64,000 bases of DNA. It comes from Actinophytocola sp963840275 (GTDB lineage Bacteria > Actinomycetota > Actinomycetes > Mycobacteriales > Pseudonocardiaceae). Below the pieces are notes generated by a model. It saw nothing but the letters and a program-made list of their open reading frames with translations. It ran no database searches and had not been told where the DNA came from. Of the stretch, positions 16,197-24,880 are shown piece by piece. The position numbers and the translations under genes are program-made. The stretch spans positions 1,276,158-1,340,157 of the forward strand of contig CAWIYK010000010.1 in NCBI GenBank assembly GCA_963840275.1, written 5' to 3'. Each line of letters begins with the position of its first letter. Positions within the stretch are counted from its first letter, which is position 1.

Positions 16197-18353
16197 TCAG
16201 GACACAGGAGTGGACGGGTCGACGCCCGAGCCGCCCCAGCTGGGGCTGTCCCGGTCGCCGCCGTTCTCCGGGTTGTCGGCCGGGCCGACGCTGTTGCTGG
16301 TGCCGGTGCCGCGGTCGCCGCCGTTGTCGGGGTTGTCGGCTGGGCCGACGCTGCCCGAGCTGCCGGAGCTGGAGCCGGTGCTGCCGGAGTTGCTGCCGGT
16401 ATCGGAGCCGGTGCCGTTGTCGGAGCCCGTGCTGCTGCCGCCGGGGTCGCCGCCGCTGACGGAGCCGCCGCTGGAGCCGCTGTCGTGGTCGCCGCCGTTG
16501 CCGGACGAGCCGACGCTGGTGCCTCGGTCGCCGCCGTTGTCGGGATTGTCCGCTGGCCCGACGCTGTCGGAGGTGCCGGTGCCTCGGTCGCCGCCATTTT
16601 CGGGGTTGTCCGCCGGGCCAACACTTTCGTGGGTGCCTGTGCCGCGGTCGCCGCCATTGTCGGGATTGTCGGCTGGGCCGACGCTGTTGGAGGTGCCGGT
16701 GCCGCGGTCGCCGCCGTTGTCTGGGTTGTCGGCCGGGCCGACGTTGTCGTTGCTGTCCGTGCCGCGGTCGCCGCTTTCGGGTTGTCGGCCGGGCCGACCT
16801 GTTGGAGGTGTCGGTGCGCGGTCGCCGCCGTTGTCTGGGTTGTCGGTGGGGCCGACGTTGTTGTTGCTATCCGTGCCTCGGTCGCCGCCGTTCGGGGACG
16901 GCTCGTTCTGTGCGCTGCCGCCGCCCGCGTCGGACTCGTTGCTCGGCGGAGTGTTGGTGTCCCCCGGGTCGACGGTGTCGGGACCCGGCTCGGGCGCGGG
17001 CGGGGCCGGCGACGGCGGGCCTGCCGGCAGCGTCGGCTCAGGAGCCTCGGCACCCGGCTGCTGGCCCGGCTCCACGCCCGCCTCGTCACTCGGCTCGTCA
17101 CCAGGCTGGTCGGCGCCAGGAACGTCACCGGGAACCTCGCCCGTCCAGTTGATCTTGTCTGGTTTCGGGTTCTCCGCGTCGTTGTCGGACTCGGGCTTCG
17201 AGTCGGCCGGGGTGTCGGGCAGCGACCTGACCGGGCGGGACGGGCGCCGCGGCAGCTGCGTGATGCCGTCCGTCGGGTACGGCTCCGGCCCCGCGTACGG
17301 CGCGGCCGGGTTCAGGCCCGTCACCCTGGACACCGCGTCGGCGATGGCGTCGGCCAGCGCGGTGTGGCCGGCCGCGTTCGGGTGCATGGCCTCGTCGCGG
17401 TCGTCTCGGCGCCACTGTGGGCCGAGGTCGTGCAGGTACGGCTCGTCGGTGTACACCTCGTGGCCCGCGAACGCATCGGAGTTGTCGGCGACGGTCGCGC
17501 CGGCAAGTGCGGCCGCCTGCCGGATCGCCTCGTTCAGCGCCTCGCCGAGCTGACCGAACGCGGCCAGCTCCGCCGAGCTGATCACGCTGAGCCGACTCGT
17601 CGCCGCCGGGTCGACGGCCTCGGGGTACGTGGTGACGACGATCTTCGCGTTCGGCATGGCCGCCTGCGCCGCCTGGATGCCGCGCACCAGCTCACCGACG
17701 AGCGTCTGCTGCTGACCGCGCGGCCGCGCGGCATCGGCCATGTAGTCGGCCGCGGGCCGGGTGACGTCGAGCTGCCCGGCGAGCAACCCGGCGACCATGT
17801 TCTGCAGCGGCACGTCGTCGCCGAAGGTGCTCATGATCGCGTCGACGAAGCCGGCGTCGTTCCCGCCGAAGCCCATGATCGCGACGTCCGCGTTCGGGTT
17901 GACGCCCTCCAGCTGCGGTGCGTTGATCGCCATGTTGCCGCCGAGCAGGCCGCCCGCCATCTGTGTGTCGTACAGGTTGTCGATCGTCGCGCCCGCCGAG
18001 CTGTGGTTCTGGACGGTGACGTTCAACCCCGGGTTGGCCGCCTCCAACCGCGCGAGCGCCTGCAGGAACCCGGCGGCCTGCGACTGCCGCCGCGCGTCCG
18101 GCCGCTGGTAGGCCCCCGCGCCGAGCCCGGTGAAGAACGAGTCGCCGAGCGCCTCCACGTCGAGGTCGCGCTGCTCGACCTGCGTCGCGTTCGCCGGCGG
18201 CTCGGCGGGCTGCGCCGAGTCCGGCTGCGCCGCGACCGGTGTCGCCAGCACGGCCGCGATGACCGCCGTGCTGGAGGCGAGTGTGCCGGCGCGGATCAAC
18301 GCGGTCGCGAGCCAGCCTCTGTCCGACAGGTTGTCTGTGTTGTCCCCGACCAT
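16197..18353 (-). CDS. Secreted SGNH/GDSL hydrolase with long repeat-rich C-terminal tail
   Basis: ATG 18353 has GAGAGG upstream and opens a 718-residue exported protein (hydrophobic segment ~20-45, A-T-P-V-A-A-Q-P). The catalytic part (residues ~65-340) has block I G-D-S-F-F-T-G, Gly in M-A-G-G-L-L-G-G-N, block III G-F-G-G-N-D-A-G and block V D-E-A-M-H-P-N-A-A-G-H. Ser, Gly, Asn and Asp/His are therefore all present for a lipase/esterase or carbohydrate esterase. Beyond a Pro/Glu-rich linker, residues ~500-718 are repeats of a V-G-P-A-D-N-P-D-N-G-G-D-R-G-T unit broken by a Gly/Ser stretch. There is no sorting signal. It lies 81 bp downstream of the response regulator gene and may belong to that operon. 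Confidence 0.9.
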   Translation of the reverse strand: MVGDNTDNLSDRGWLATALIRAGTLASSTAVIAAVLATPVAAQPDSAQPAEPPANATQVEQRDLDVEALGDSFFTGLGAGAYQRPDARRQSQAAGFLQALARLEAANPGLNVTVQNHSSAGATIDNLYDTQMAGGLLGGNMAINAPQLEGVNPNADVAIMGFGGNDAGFVDAIMSTFGDDVPLQNMVAGLLAGQLDVTRPAADYMADAARPRGQQQTLVGELVRGIQAAQAAMPNAKIVVTTYPEAVDPAATSRLSVISSAELAAFGQLGEALNEAIRQAAALAGATVADNSDAFAGHEVYTDEPYLHDLGPQWRRDDRDEAMHPNAAGHTALADAIADAVSRVTGLNPAAPYAGPEPYPTDGITQLPRRPSRPVRSLPDTPADSKPESDNDAENPKPDKINWTGEVPGDVPGADQPGDEPSDEAGVEPGQQPGAEAPEPTLPAGPPSPAPPAPEPGPDTVDPGDTNTPPSNESDAGGGSAQNEPSPNGGDRGTDSNNNVGPTDNPDNGGDRAPTPPTGRPGRQPESGDRGTDSNDNVGPADNPDNGGDRGTGTSNSVGPADNPDNGGDRGTGTHESVGPADNPENGGDRGTGTSDSVGPADNPDNGGDRGTSVGSSGNGGDHDSGSSGGSVSGGDPGGSSTGSDNGTGSDTGSNSGSTGSSSGSSGSVGPADNPDNGGDRGTGTSNSVGPADNPENGGDRDSPSWGGSGVDPSTPVS
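16245..16905 (-). repeat. In-frame ~60-63 bp tandem repeats in SGNH hydrolase tail
   Basis: About eight units of roughly 60-63 bp encode G-D-R-G-T-G-T-S-N-S-V-G-P-A-D-N-P-D-N-G. They occur in two blocks separated by a Ser/Gly/Asp-rich stretch at about 16357-16500. Units differ at only a few positions, mostly silent or N/S/H/D changes. One unit near 16780-16830 is out of phase: small deletions at its two edges cancel, so it reads R-A-P-T-P-P-T-G-R-P-G-R-Q-P-E-S instead. Confidence 0.85.
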
Positions 18354-18434
18354 GTGCCTCTCCCAGTTCGTGGTGGCACGACGGTACGAAGGAATCGGGT
18401 CGGGGACTGAGATCCGTTCGTACCTCATTCTCAC

Positions 18435-19076
18435 TCAGAGTTCGTCGATGGTCACCAGACCGTCCTGGAGCGCCCGCGCGACGAGCGAGGCCTTGGTCGG
18501 CGCCGCACGCCCGGCGCTCGCATACTTCGCCCGCACCCGCGTGAGGTAGGTGTTGACCGTGTTGACGGTGATGTTCAGCGCCTCCGCCACGGTCTTCTTC
18601 GACTCGCAGTGGAACCACTCGCGCAGGACGTTGATCTCCTGCTCGGAGAGCCTCGGCCGGTTCGGCCGGGTGTCGGTGCCGAGCGCGCCGGCGAGCGCGG
18701 GCGGGGTGTAGGGCTCGTTGTTCGCCGCCGCGTGGATGGCCGCCACGAGATGCGACTCGCCCTCCGCCTTCGTCAGGTAGGTGAACGCGCCGATGTCGAG
18801 ACAGGTCAGCGCGGTCTCCTGGTCGTCGCGCATCGTGCACACCACGACCTTGCGGCCCGCGTCGACCAGCCGCTTCAGCTCGCCGTAGGCCGGGCCGGAC
18901 ATGTCGAGCTGCAGGTCGAGCACGACGACGTCGGCGCTCGCGCCGGGCCCGACCCACGCCGTCGCGACCGTCGGGCCGGAGCCGACCACTTGGATCGGCG
19001 GGTCGGCAAGCGCGCACCACGCACGCACTCCGGCCACGACAACGGGATGGTCGTCCACTACCGCCGCTGTGATCAT
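18435..19076 (-). CDS. NarL/FixJ-type response regulator
   Basis: The 213-residue protein has a receiver domain with acidic pair D8-D9, phospho-acceptor D54 in V-V-V-L-D-L-Q-L-D, and K103 in Y-L-T-K. A LuxR-type helix-turn-helix follows (residues ~140-200; L-S-E-Q-E-I-N-V-L and T-V-N-T-V-N-T-Y-L-T-R-V). The spacing of motifs is normal. Its ATG overlaps the kinase stop by 4 bp (ATGA), so the two are made together and are cognate partners. The third motif is S-K-K-T-V-A-E-A-L-N-I rather than the usual G-x-S-N-x-E-I-A. Probable target: the adjacent SGNH gene or its own operon. Confidence 0.95.
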   Translation of the reverse strand: MITAAVVDDHPVVVAGVRAWCALADPPIQVVGSGPTVATAWVGPGASADVVVLDLQLDMSGPAYGELKRLVDAGRKVVVCTMRDDQETALTCLDIGAFTYLTKAEGESHLVAAIHAAANNEPYTPPALAGALGTDTRPNRPRLSEQEINVLREWFHCESKKTVAEALNITVNTVNTYLTRVRAKYASAGRAAPTKASLVARALQDGLVTIDEL

Positions 19077-21313
19077 GTCTCCCGCCAGGTCGCCTTGATC
19101 CAGATCTTGTCGCCGTCGGCCATGGTGGACAGCTCGACCGCCGGCGACCGCGCGGCCGGCACACCGTCGGCCGGCGCGTCCGCGACGACGCTCACCGTGA
19201 CCGTGTCGCCACCGCCGACCACGGTCACCCGCGCCGTGCTGGCCGCCGTCGCGAGGACGGCGACCGCGGGGTCGGTCAACGCGCGCCGCACGTCCGTCGG
19301 CATCGCGGGCCGCTCGCCGCGTTCCGCGAACCGCACGGCGATCCCGTTGCGCTCAGCCAGTTCCACGCACGCGCGCAGCTCGTGCGTCAGCGGGTCCGGG
19401 ATGGCCGTGTCCTCCGCGAGCAGCCGCCGCACCCGCGACGCCTCCACCGCGCACGACCGCCGGAACGCCGGGTCGCCGGGATCGGCCGCGCCGGAGGCCA
19501 GGTCCGCGAGCAGGGGAGCGGTGGTCTCGCCGAGTGCCGCGTAGCGGTCCTTGCGGTCCCGGTGTATCCCCTCGGCGACGGCCCGCGCGGTCCGCAGCCC
19601 CTCCTCCTGGTGCGCGACCGCGGCCGCGGTCACCGCCACCGGCCGCAGGACCGCGGCGATCATCCCGACCGCGAGCTGGTAGCTGAGCACGATGACCGTG
19701 GCGTTGACGGCCTCGCCGAGCGTGATGCCGGCCGCGCCGCCGAAGGCCGTGTGCACGTAGGTCATCGCGTAGTGGGTGGCGAGCACGACCGCGAGGACCG
19801 CGAACCGGCAGTCCATGACGAGCAGCACCAGCGTCCACGCCGCGTCCCCCTCCGACCAGTGCGCGATGCCCAGCCGCAGGTCCGGCGGCACGGCGGCGGT
19901 GGCGAGCACCGAGACGGCGAAGACGGCGGCGGCCAGCGGCCAGCGCAGGACGCCGAGCGGACGCCGTCGCCACAGCCGCGCGGCGACCACCAGCGTGACG
20001 GCGGTCAGCGTCGCGAGCGTGAGGTACTCGGCCCACAGTGGCGCGTAACTTCGTTGGTGCGCAAGGAGTCGCGGCAGGTCGAGGCCGAAGAGGATGATCA
20101 GGTTCATCGCGACGACCGCCCAGCGCAGGGCCTGGCCGACGTTGGTGCTGATGGTCTCGACGTCCCCGCCGGACGCGGGCGGCTCGGTGAGCGCACGCGT
20201 CAGCCGGACCCGGGTGCCGTGTCCTGGGCTGCTGACCACTTCCGCGTGTCCGCCGGCACGCGCCATGCGTTCGACGATCGAACGGGTCAGGCCGTACCGG
20301 TGCCCGCCGACCCGCGTGGCCTCGAACCCGACGCCGTCGTCGGCGATCTCCACCACGACCGTGTCCCCGTTGCGCCGCAAGGAGACCGTGGCCTCGTCGA
20401 CGCCGGCGTGGCGCACCACGTTGGTCAGCGCCTCACGCACGCCGTTGGACAGCGCCGCGGCCGCGACGGCCGGCACGACGACCGCGTCGGGGGCGTCCCA
20501 CCGCACGGCCAGCGGCAGGGTGGCGGTGACGTCGCGCAGGTGCGCGCCGAGCTCCAGCTCGCCGGTCGGCGTGCCGTGGTCGCCACTGATCACCGCGAGG
20601 TCGCGGGCCGCCTGTTCGGACAACCACGCGCGCGGCGCCTCCGCGACCCCGGAGCCGACCATCAGCAGGGTCGCGGACGCGGTGTCGTGCAGGGCCGCCA
20701 GGTACTCCCGCTCGTCGTCACGGCGTGCCTCGGCGACCGCGGCGTCGCGCCGCGCCCGCTCGTTGCGCGCGACGGCGGCGTCCGCGGTCCGCGCCCCGTT
20801 GCGCACCAGCACGAACAGCGCGCGGGACAGCGCGGCCTCGATGACCATCCACAGCTGCACGGGCGCCATCGTGAGCCACCCCGGCGCGTCGGCGATCGCG
20901 GCGCCGGCGAGGTAGGCGGCCATCACGGTGAGCGTCGCGGCGGCGTGCGCGGCGAGCCCGAGCTGCCATGCGTAGGTGATGACGGCGATCCCGGCGACCC
21001 CGATGACCCAGGTGACGCTCGGGGCGGCGGTCCCGGCCGGCACGGTCCACACCTGACTGAGGCAGACGGCGCACAGCACGCCGACGTCCGCCGCCGCCAA
21101 CCACCGGCCGCGGCGGCGGAAACGGTAGGCGTACCAAGCGGTCCAGAGGTTGAGCCCGACCACGACCACCCCGGTCGCGCCGGGGTTCGGCGCGTCCTCG
21201 AAGACCAGCGTGAGGGTGGACGCGACGAGCACGATCACGATCCGGAGCGCGAGGGAGTACCGGATCCCGGTGCGCAGCAGCTCCCGCTCCGCACTCCCGC
21301 CCGCCCCGACCAC
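19073..21313 (-). CDS. Two-headed sensor histidine kinase (HisKA_3/HATPase plus degenerate second half)
   Basis: I place the start at GTG 21313, which has GAGGAGG exactly 6 nt upstream. The 746-residue protein splits into two similar halves. Half one has about five TM helices, then a phospho-acceptor helix with L-H-D-T-A-S-A-T-L, N-box R-E-A-L-T-N-V-V-R-H-A, G1 D-D-G-V-G-F and G2 G-H-G-T-R-V, so it is an intact NarX/DesK-type kinase. Half two repeats the TM array (residues ~400-545) and a coiled region, but the His box and the ATP-site N/G1/G2 boxes are missing or eroded. The cognate regulator follows immediately (ATGA overlap). The ligand is unknown; the design suggests a built-in pseudo-kinase partner. 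Confidence 0.9.
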   Translation of the reverse strand: MVGAGGSAERELLRTGIRYSLALRIVIVLVASTLTLVFEDAPNPGATGVVVVGLNLWTAWYAYRFRRRGRWLAAADVGVLCAVCLSQVWTVPAGTAAPSVTWVIGVAGIAVITYAWQLGLAAHAAATLTVMAAYLAGAAIADAPGWLTMAPVQLWMVIEAALSRALFVLVRNGARTADAAVARNERARRDAAVAEARRDDEREYLAALHDTASATLLMVGSGVAEAPRAWLSEQAARDLAVISGDHGTPTGELELGAHLRDVTATLPLAVRWDAPDAVVVPAVAAAALSNGVREALTNVVRHAGVDEATVSLRRNGDTVVVEIADDGVGFEATRVGGHRYGLTRSIVERMARAGGHAEVVSSPGHGTRVRLTRALTEPPASGGDVETISTNVGQALRWAVVAMNLIILFGLDLPRLLAHQRSYAPLWAEYLTLATLTAVTLVVAARLWRRRPLGVLRWPLAAAVFAVSVLATAAVPPDLRLGIAHWSEGDAAWTLVLLVMDCRFAVLAVVLATHYAMTYVHTAFGGAAGITLGEAVNATVIVLSYQLAVGMIAAVLRPVAVTAAAVAHQEEGLRTARAVAEGIHRDRKDRYAALGETTAPLLADLASGAADPGDPAFRRSCAVEASRVRRLLAEDTAIPDPLTHELRACVELAERNGIAVRFAERGERPAMPTDVRRALTDPAVAVLATAASTARVTVVGGGDTVTVSVVADAPADGVPAARSPAVELSTMADGDKIWIKATWRET

Positions 21314-21383
21314 GCGCAACCTCCTCGAGCGGATGCCTGCGCATGTTACTAGTGCCTGGGCCCTGCCGAGCCCGCTTACGCGG

Positions 21384-22208
21384 TCAGAGCGCCACGGTGC
21401 CGGTGATGCCCACGACGGTGTCGCCACCGACCCAGATGTCGCCGTCGACCCGGTCGACGCGCACGCGGCCGCGGCGGCCGAGCCTCGTGCCCTGCGACGC
21501 GACGTACGAGGACGGCGCCATTCCCGCCGGGATCAGCCATTGCGCGATCCCCGCGTTCAGGCTGCCGGTGACCGGGTCCTCCCGGAGCAGACCCCGCCCG
21601 GAGAACGCCCGCACCTCGAAGTCGGCGACGCCGCCGGGGCCGACCACGCCGACCGTGGGGGTGTCGCCGAACGCGGTCGCGTCGGGTTCGAGGCCCAGCA
21701 CCGTGTCGGCGTCCTCGAGCAGCGCCACCACCCAGCCGGGACCGTTGTCGGCCCACTGGGAGTCCACGATCCGGTCCGGCTCGAGCCGGAGCGCGGCGGC
21801 GAGCCGCTCGACCGTCGTCGGGTCGACGGGACCGCCGCGCAGCAGCGGCGGCGCGGCGAACGCCAGCCGGTCACCGTCGCGGCGCAGGGAGATCAGGCCC
21901 GCGGCGCACTCCTGGACCAGCCGCCCGTCCGCCTTCGGCGTGCCGCCGGCGGCGAGCCACGCGCGGGCGGAGCCGATCGTGGGGTGCCCCGCGAAGGGCA
22001 GCTCCCGCTGCGGCGTGAAGATCCGCACGCGGTAGTCGGCGGCCGGGTCGGTCGGGGCGAGCAGGAACGTGGTCTCGCTCAGGTTCGTCCAGTTGGCGAG
22101 CGCGGCCATCTGCTCGGTGTCGAGCCCGTCGGCGTCATGGACGACGGCGACGGGGTTGCCGGTCATGAACTGGTCGGTGAACACGTCTACCTGGGTGAAC
22201 CGCAGCAC
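21384..22208 (-). CDS. PhzF-family isomerase/epimerase-like protein
   Basis: From GTG 22208 the product has 274 residues and the standard two-lobed PhzF layout: T-Q-V-D-V-F-T-D then G-N-P-V-A-V-V, catalytic Glu in N-L-S-E-T-T-F, F-A-G-H-P-T-I-G-S-A, and the second-lobe motif E-D-P-V-T-G-S-L-N. Catalytic Glu and the GHP loop are intact. Family members isomerise small metabolites; only a few act in phenazine synthesis and nothing here points to phenazines. It is upstream of the kinase operon on the same strand with a 70-bp gap. Confidence 0.93.
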   Translation of the reverse strand: MLRFTQVDVFTDQFMTGNPVAVVHDADGLDTEQMAALANWTNLSETTFLLAPTDPAADYRVRIFTPQRELPFAGHPTIGSARAWLAAGGTPKADGRLVQECAAGLISLRRDGDRLAFAAPPLLRGGPVDPTTVERLAAALRLEPDRIVDSQWADNGPGWVVALLEDADTVLGLEPDATAFGDTPTVGVVGPGGVADFEVRAFSGRGLLREDPVTGSLNAGIAQWLIPAGMAPSSYVASQGTRLGRRGRVRVDRVDGDIWVGGDTVVGITGTVAL

Positions 22209-22302
22209 ACAGTCGAATCTACCGGCGCACGCGTGGTCCGGAGTGGACGGGAGTGCGGCCGCCCGCGCCACCGCGGCGCCGCCGGGTGGCATGCTGACGC
22301 CC

Positions 22303-22734
22303 ATGGGGCGTGACGAGATGCGGGCCGGCGACAGCGACCGGCAGGCCGTGGCTGACAAGCTGAAGCAGGCGCTGGACGAGGGCCGCCTCGACCTCGCCGA
22401 GTACGACGAGCGGCTGCAGCGGACCTACGCGGCCAAGACGTACGGCGACCTGTCCGGGCTGCTCGACGACCTGCCCGGCATCGCACTCACGACGCCGCCC
22501 CCGACCCACGCCGAACCGGTGGCGCATTCGCCCGCGCCGCCACCGGCGTCCACGTCCCGCCCCGGCCAGCTCGTACGCGTGTGGCTCGGCGGCTTCGGCG
22601 GCATCTTCGTCGTCAGCACGGTGATCTGGCTCGTGTCCAGCCTCGGCTCCGGACACATGCAGTACTTCTGGCCGGTCTGGCTCCTCATCCCCATGCTGAT
22701 GGGGGGATTGGGCCGCCTAGGCGGGAAAAAGTGA
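22303..22734 (+). CDS. DUF1707 (SHOCT-like) membrane protein
   Basis: The N-terminal ~55 residues are a DUF1707 domain (M-R-A-G-D-S-D-R-Q-A-V, then E-G-R-L-D-L-A-E-Y-D-E-R-L and T-Y-G-D-L-S-G-L-L-D-D-L-P). A Pro-rich linker and two close hydrophobic helices follow, for a total of ~143 residues. In-frame ATGs at 22291, 22303 and 22318 are all possible starts. Such proteins sit at the actinobacterial membrane and are often near envelope-stress genes, but no activity is known. It is divergent from phzF-like. Confidence 0.82.
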   Translation: MGRDEMRAGDSDRQAVADKLKQALDEGRLDLAEYDERLQRTYAAKTYGDLSGLLDDLPGIALTTPPPTHAEPVAHSPAPPPASTSRPGQLVRVWLGGFGGIFVVSTVIWLVSSLGSGHMQYFWPVWLLIPMLMGGLGRLGGKK

Positions 22735-22793
22735 ATGGGGCGCACAGGCCACGAGCGCAGCGAACCATGTCACAGCCATGAGTGAGGGCTTGT

Positions 22794-23186
22794 GTGAGCG
22801 GAGCGAGCCAATGTCACGAGTGAGGGCTTGTGTGAGTGGCCGCCGGTGTCTGGACTGACGAGCAGCGCAGGAGGGAAGACGCCGGGTCAAGGCCGCGATT
22901 GCGCGAGCGGAGCGAGCCAATGTGGCTGTGAGGGCTTGTGTGAGTGGCCGCCGGCGTCTGGAGTGACGCTCGCGCGCAGGCGCGTCAGCGCCGAGCACGG
23001 AGGAGGGAAGACGTCGGGTCAAGGCCGCGAATACGCGAGCGGAGCGAGCCAATGTGGCTGTGAGGGCTTGGGTGAGTGGCCGCCGGCGTCTGGAGTGACG
23101 CTCGCGCGCAGGCGCGTCAGCGCCGAGCACGGAGGAGGGAAGACGTCGGGTACAAGGCCGCGATTTCGCGAGCGGAGCGAGCCAGT
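22794..23186. repeat. Tandem ~132-bp repeats in a convergent intergenic region
   Basis: The 458 bp between the DUF1707 gene and the convergent sigma-like gene hold no credible gene. It consists of units beginning GCGAGCGGAGCGAGCCAATG: a 109-bp degenerate unit (22794-22902), a full 132-bp unit (22903-23034), a 133-bp unit (23035-23167, nearly identical) and the first ~19 bp of a fourth. Each unit contains AGGGCTTG, a GCCGCCGGCGTCTGGAG block, an inverted TGACGC/GCGTCA pair and GGAGGAGGGAAGACG. Spacers are too long and too similar for CRISPR. Confidence 0.88.
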
Positions 23187-23192
23187 GTGACC

Positions 23193-24797
23193 TCACCGGA
23201 CTGTTAGTGGTTGCCAGCTCAGGCCGTCTGTGGAGACCTGGAACGTGTTGTCCTCGTTTGCCGGCCACGCCAGGTAGCCCGCCCTCGTCCAGAACAGGAA
23301 GCCGACGTCCCGGGACGCGGCCGCGGTGAACGTCACGCCGCGGTCCTCGCTGACGTAGGTCACCAGGGTGGGGGCCGTGGCGTCGACGTGGTGCTCGAAG
23401 CCGTCGAGTAGCAGGGTGCCGTCCGGTTCGACGACGGGCGTGCCGAAGTAGCCGACCATGGTCGGCCGACCGTCGGGTCCCCAGGTGCGCGTCCAGGTGC
23501 GGCCGCCGTCGTCGCTGCGGTACACCGCCGTGAGGGCCTGGCCGTCCTCGGTGGTTTCCAGCGCGGTGGCATACAGGGTCTGGCCGTGCGCGCCGACCGA
23601 CCACGACGCCTCGGTCGGGTCGCTCGCCAGGTCGACCGGGCTCGTCCACCACGTGCGCCCGGCGTCCGCGCTGACCGCCAGCGCCCACCGGCCCGTCGCC
23701 GGCTCGCGGCCGACGACCCACCAGCGGTCCCCGCGCAGCAGCGGCCACGGCGACACGAACATCTCCGCCAGCGGCGGCTGCGTGGCGAGCAGCGCCGTGT
23801 CCCCGGACCCGGACAGCAGCGTGCCGAGTGCCCTCGTCGCACACGTGTTGCCGTCCGGCGCGACGACCGTGCAGGCCAGCAGAATCGAGCTGCCGTCCGG
23901 GATCGACGGCGTCGTCGCGGTGACCGCGCCCGGGATCGTCACCCGCGACCAGTGCCGGCCGCCGTCGTTGGTGTGGATGCGGTCGACCAGTGCCCGGTTG
24001 GGGTCGATCTGCCAGTCGACGACGACCTCGCGCGGGCCGAGCACCCGCAGCGTCCCGTTGAGCTCCGCGCCGTACCGCTCCGGCCGCGGCACCCGCCGGG
24101 TCGTCCACCGTTCGCCGTCGTCGGTGGCGAGCATGTCGGCGACGCACTCACTCGTCCCGACCGAGCTCGACGACGTCGGGCAGTCGAACCGCAGCGCGTA
24201 CCCGTGGTCGCGGTCGGCGAAGTCGAGCCAGTAGATGTGCCGTTCGCGGGGCACGGGCAGCGGAGGAAACGCGACCTGGTGCTCCTCGGCCGCCGGCGGG
24301 GGCGACTCCCGCAGCGCCGGCACCACGACCGCGACGACGAGCACGGCGGCGGCCGCGCCGGCGAGCGTCTTCCGCCGCACCCGCTGCCGCCGCAGCCGCG
24401 CGAGGAGCCGGGCGGGTTCCGGCGCCGGCGTCGCGGTCCGAATGGCACCCAGCGCGGCGGCCACGGCCTCCTCGGAGGTGCCGGCGGCCGCGGCGATCTG
24501 CGCGTCGGACCAGCCCGCGAGGCGGTGCGCCACAACGCCTCGGTATGCCAGGACCGCGTCGGGCAGGTAGGGGTCCCGTCTTCGCCGCAGCAGCCGGGCG
24601 ACGAGCGTCCGCCTGCGCGCCAGCCGGGTCACCTGGGCCCACAGCCGTTCCGGTGGTGTCACCGCCCGCCGCCCCAGCGCCCGCGCGAACACCTCCCGCA
24701 CGACCTGCTCGGCACGCCCCCAGTCGCCGGTGATCGCGAACGCGGACAGCACGAGATCCGGATACCGCTCCAGACCGGCGTCCTCGATGTTGACCAC
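23193..24797 (-). CDS. Membrane-anchored fusion of sigma-factor-like domain with BNR/sialidase-like propeller
   Basis: GTG 24797 (GGGGAC upstream) opens a 534-residue protein. Residues 1-130 look like a shrunken ECF sigma factor: a region-2-like stretch (Y-P-D-L-V-L-S-A-F...A-E-Q-V-V-R-E-V-F-A-R-A-L) and a region-4-like helix-turn-helix (G-W-S-D-A-Q-I-A-A-A-A-G-T-S-E-E-A-V). A TM helix follows at ~145-165. The rest is a BNR-repeat propeller with D-D-G-E-R-W-T, N-D-G-G-R-H-W-S, A-D-A-G-R-T-W-W and S-D-D-G-G-R-T-W-T boxes. The topology would put the DNA-binding-like domain in the cytoplasm and the propeller outside, like a one-protein surface sensor. Catalytic sialidase residues are not visible. 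Confidence 0.85.
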   Translation of the reverse strand: MVNIEDAGLERYPDLVLSAFAITGDWGRAEQVVREVFARALGRRAVTPPERLWAQVTRLARRRTLVARLLRRRRDPYLPDAVLAYRGVVAHRLAGWSDAQIAAAAGTSEEAVAAALGAIRTATPAPEPARLLARLRRQRVRRKTLAGAAAAVLVVAVVVPALRESPPPAAEEHQVAFPPLPVPRERHIYWLDFADRDHGYALRFDCPTSSSSVGTSECVADMLATDDGERWTTRRVPRPERYGAELNGTLRVLGPREVVVDWQIDPNRALVDRIHTNDGGRHWSRVTIPGAVTATTPSIPDGSSILLACTVVAPDGNTCATRALGTLLSGSGDTALLATQPPLAEMFVSPWPLLRGDRWWVVGREPATGRWALAVSADAGRTWWTSPVDLASDPTEASWSVGAHGQTLYATALETTEDGQALTAVYRSDDGGRTWTRTWGPDGRPTMVGYFGTPVVEPDGTLLLDGFEHHVDATAPTLVTYVSEDRGVTFTAAASRDVGFLFWTRAGYLAWPANEDNTFQVSTDGLSWQPLTVR

Positions 24798-24880
24798 GGC
24801 GTCCCCGTTCGGCTCCTCAACGGTCCCAGAGTCACGAGCGGAACACCAGGTTCACCGACGCGCTGGTCAGTGGAAGAGCC

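Noticed and set aside
16245..16905. CRISPR array in the 60-bp repeats
   Set aside because: Repeats are in-frame coding units of the SGNH tail without unique spacers.
16485..18410. 641-codon forward frame opposite the SGNH hydrolase
   Set aside because: Repeat-derived shadow; the opposite strand has signal peptide and all SGNH blocks.
22794..23186. CRISPR array
   Set aside because: Units are 132 bp and nearly identical over their whole length, with no short repeat/variable spacer alternation and no cas genes.
22828..23190. 120-codon frame through the 132-bp repeats
   Set aside because: Open only because the unit length is a multiple of three; no start site or protein-like sequence.
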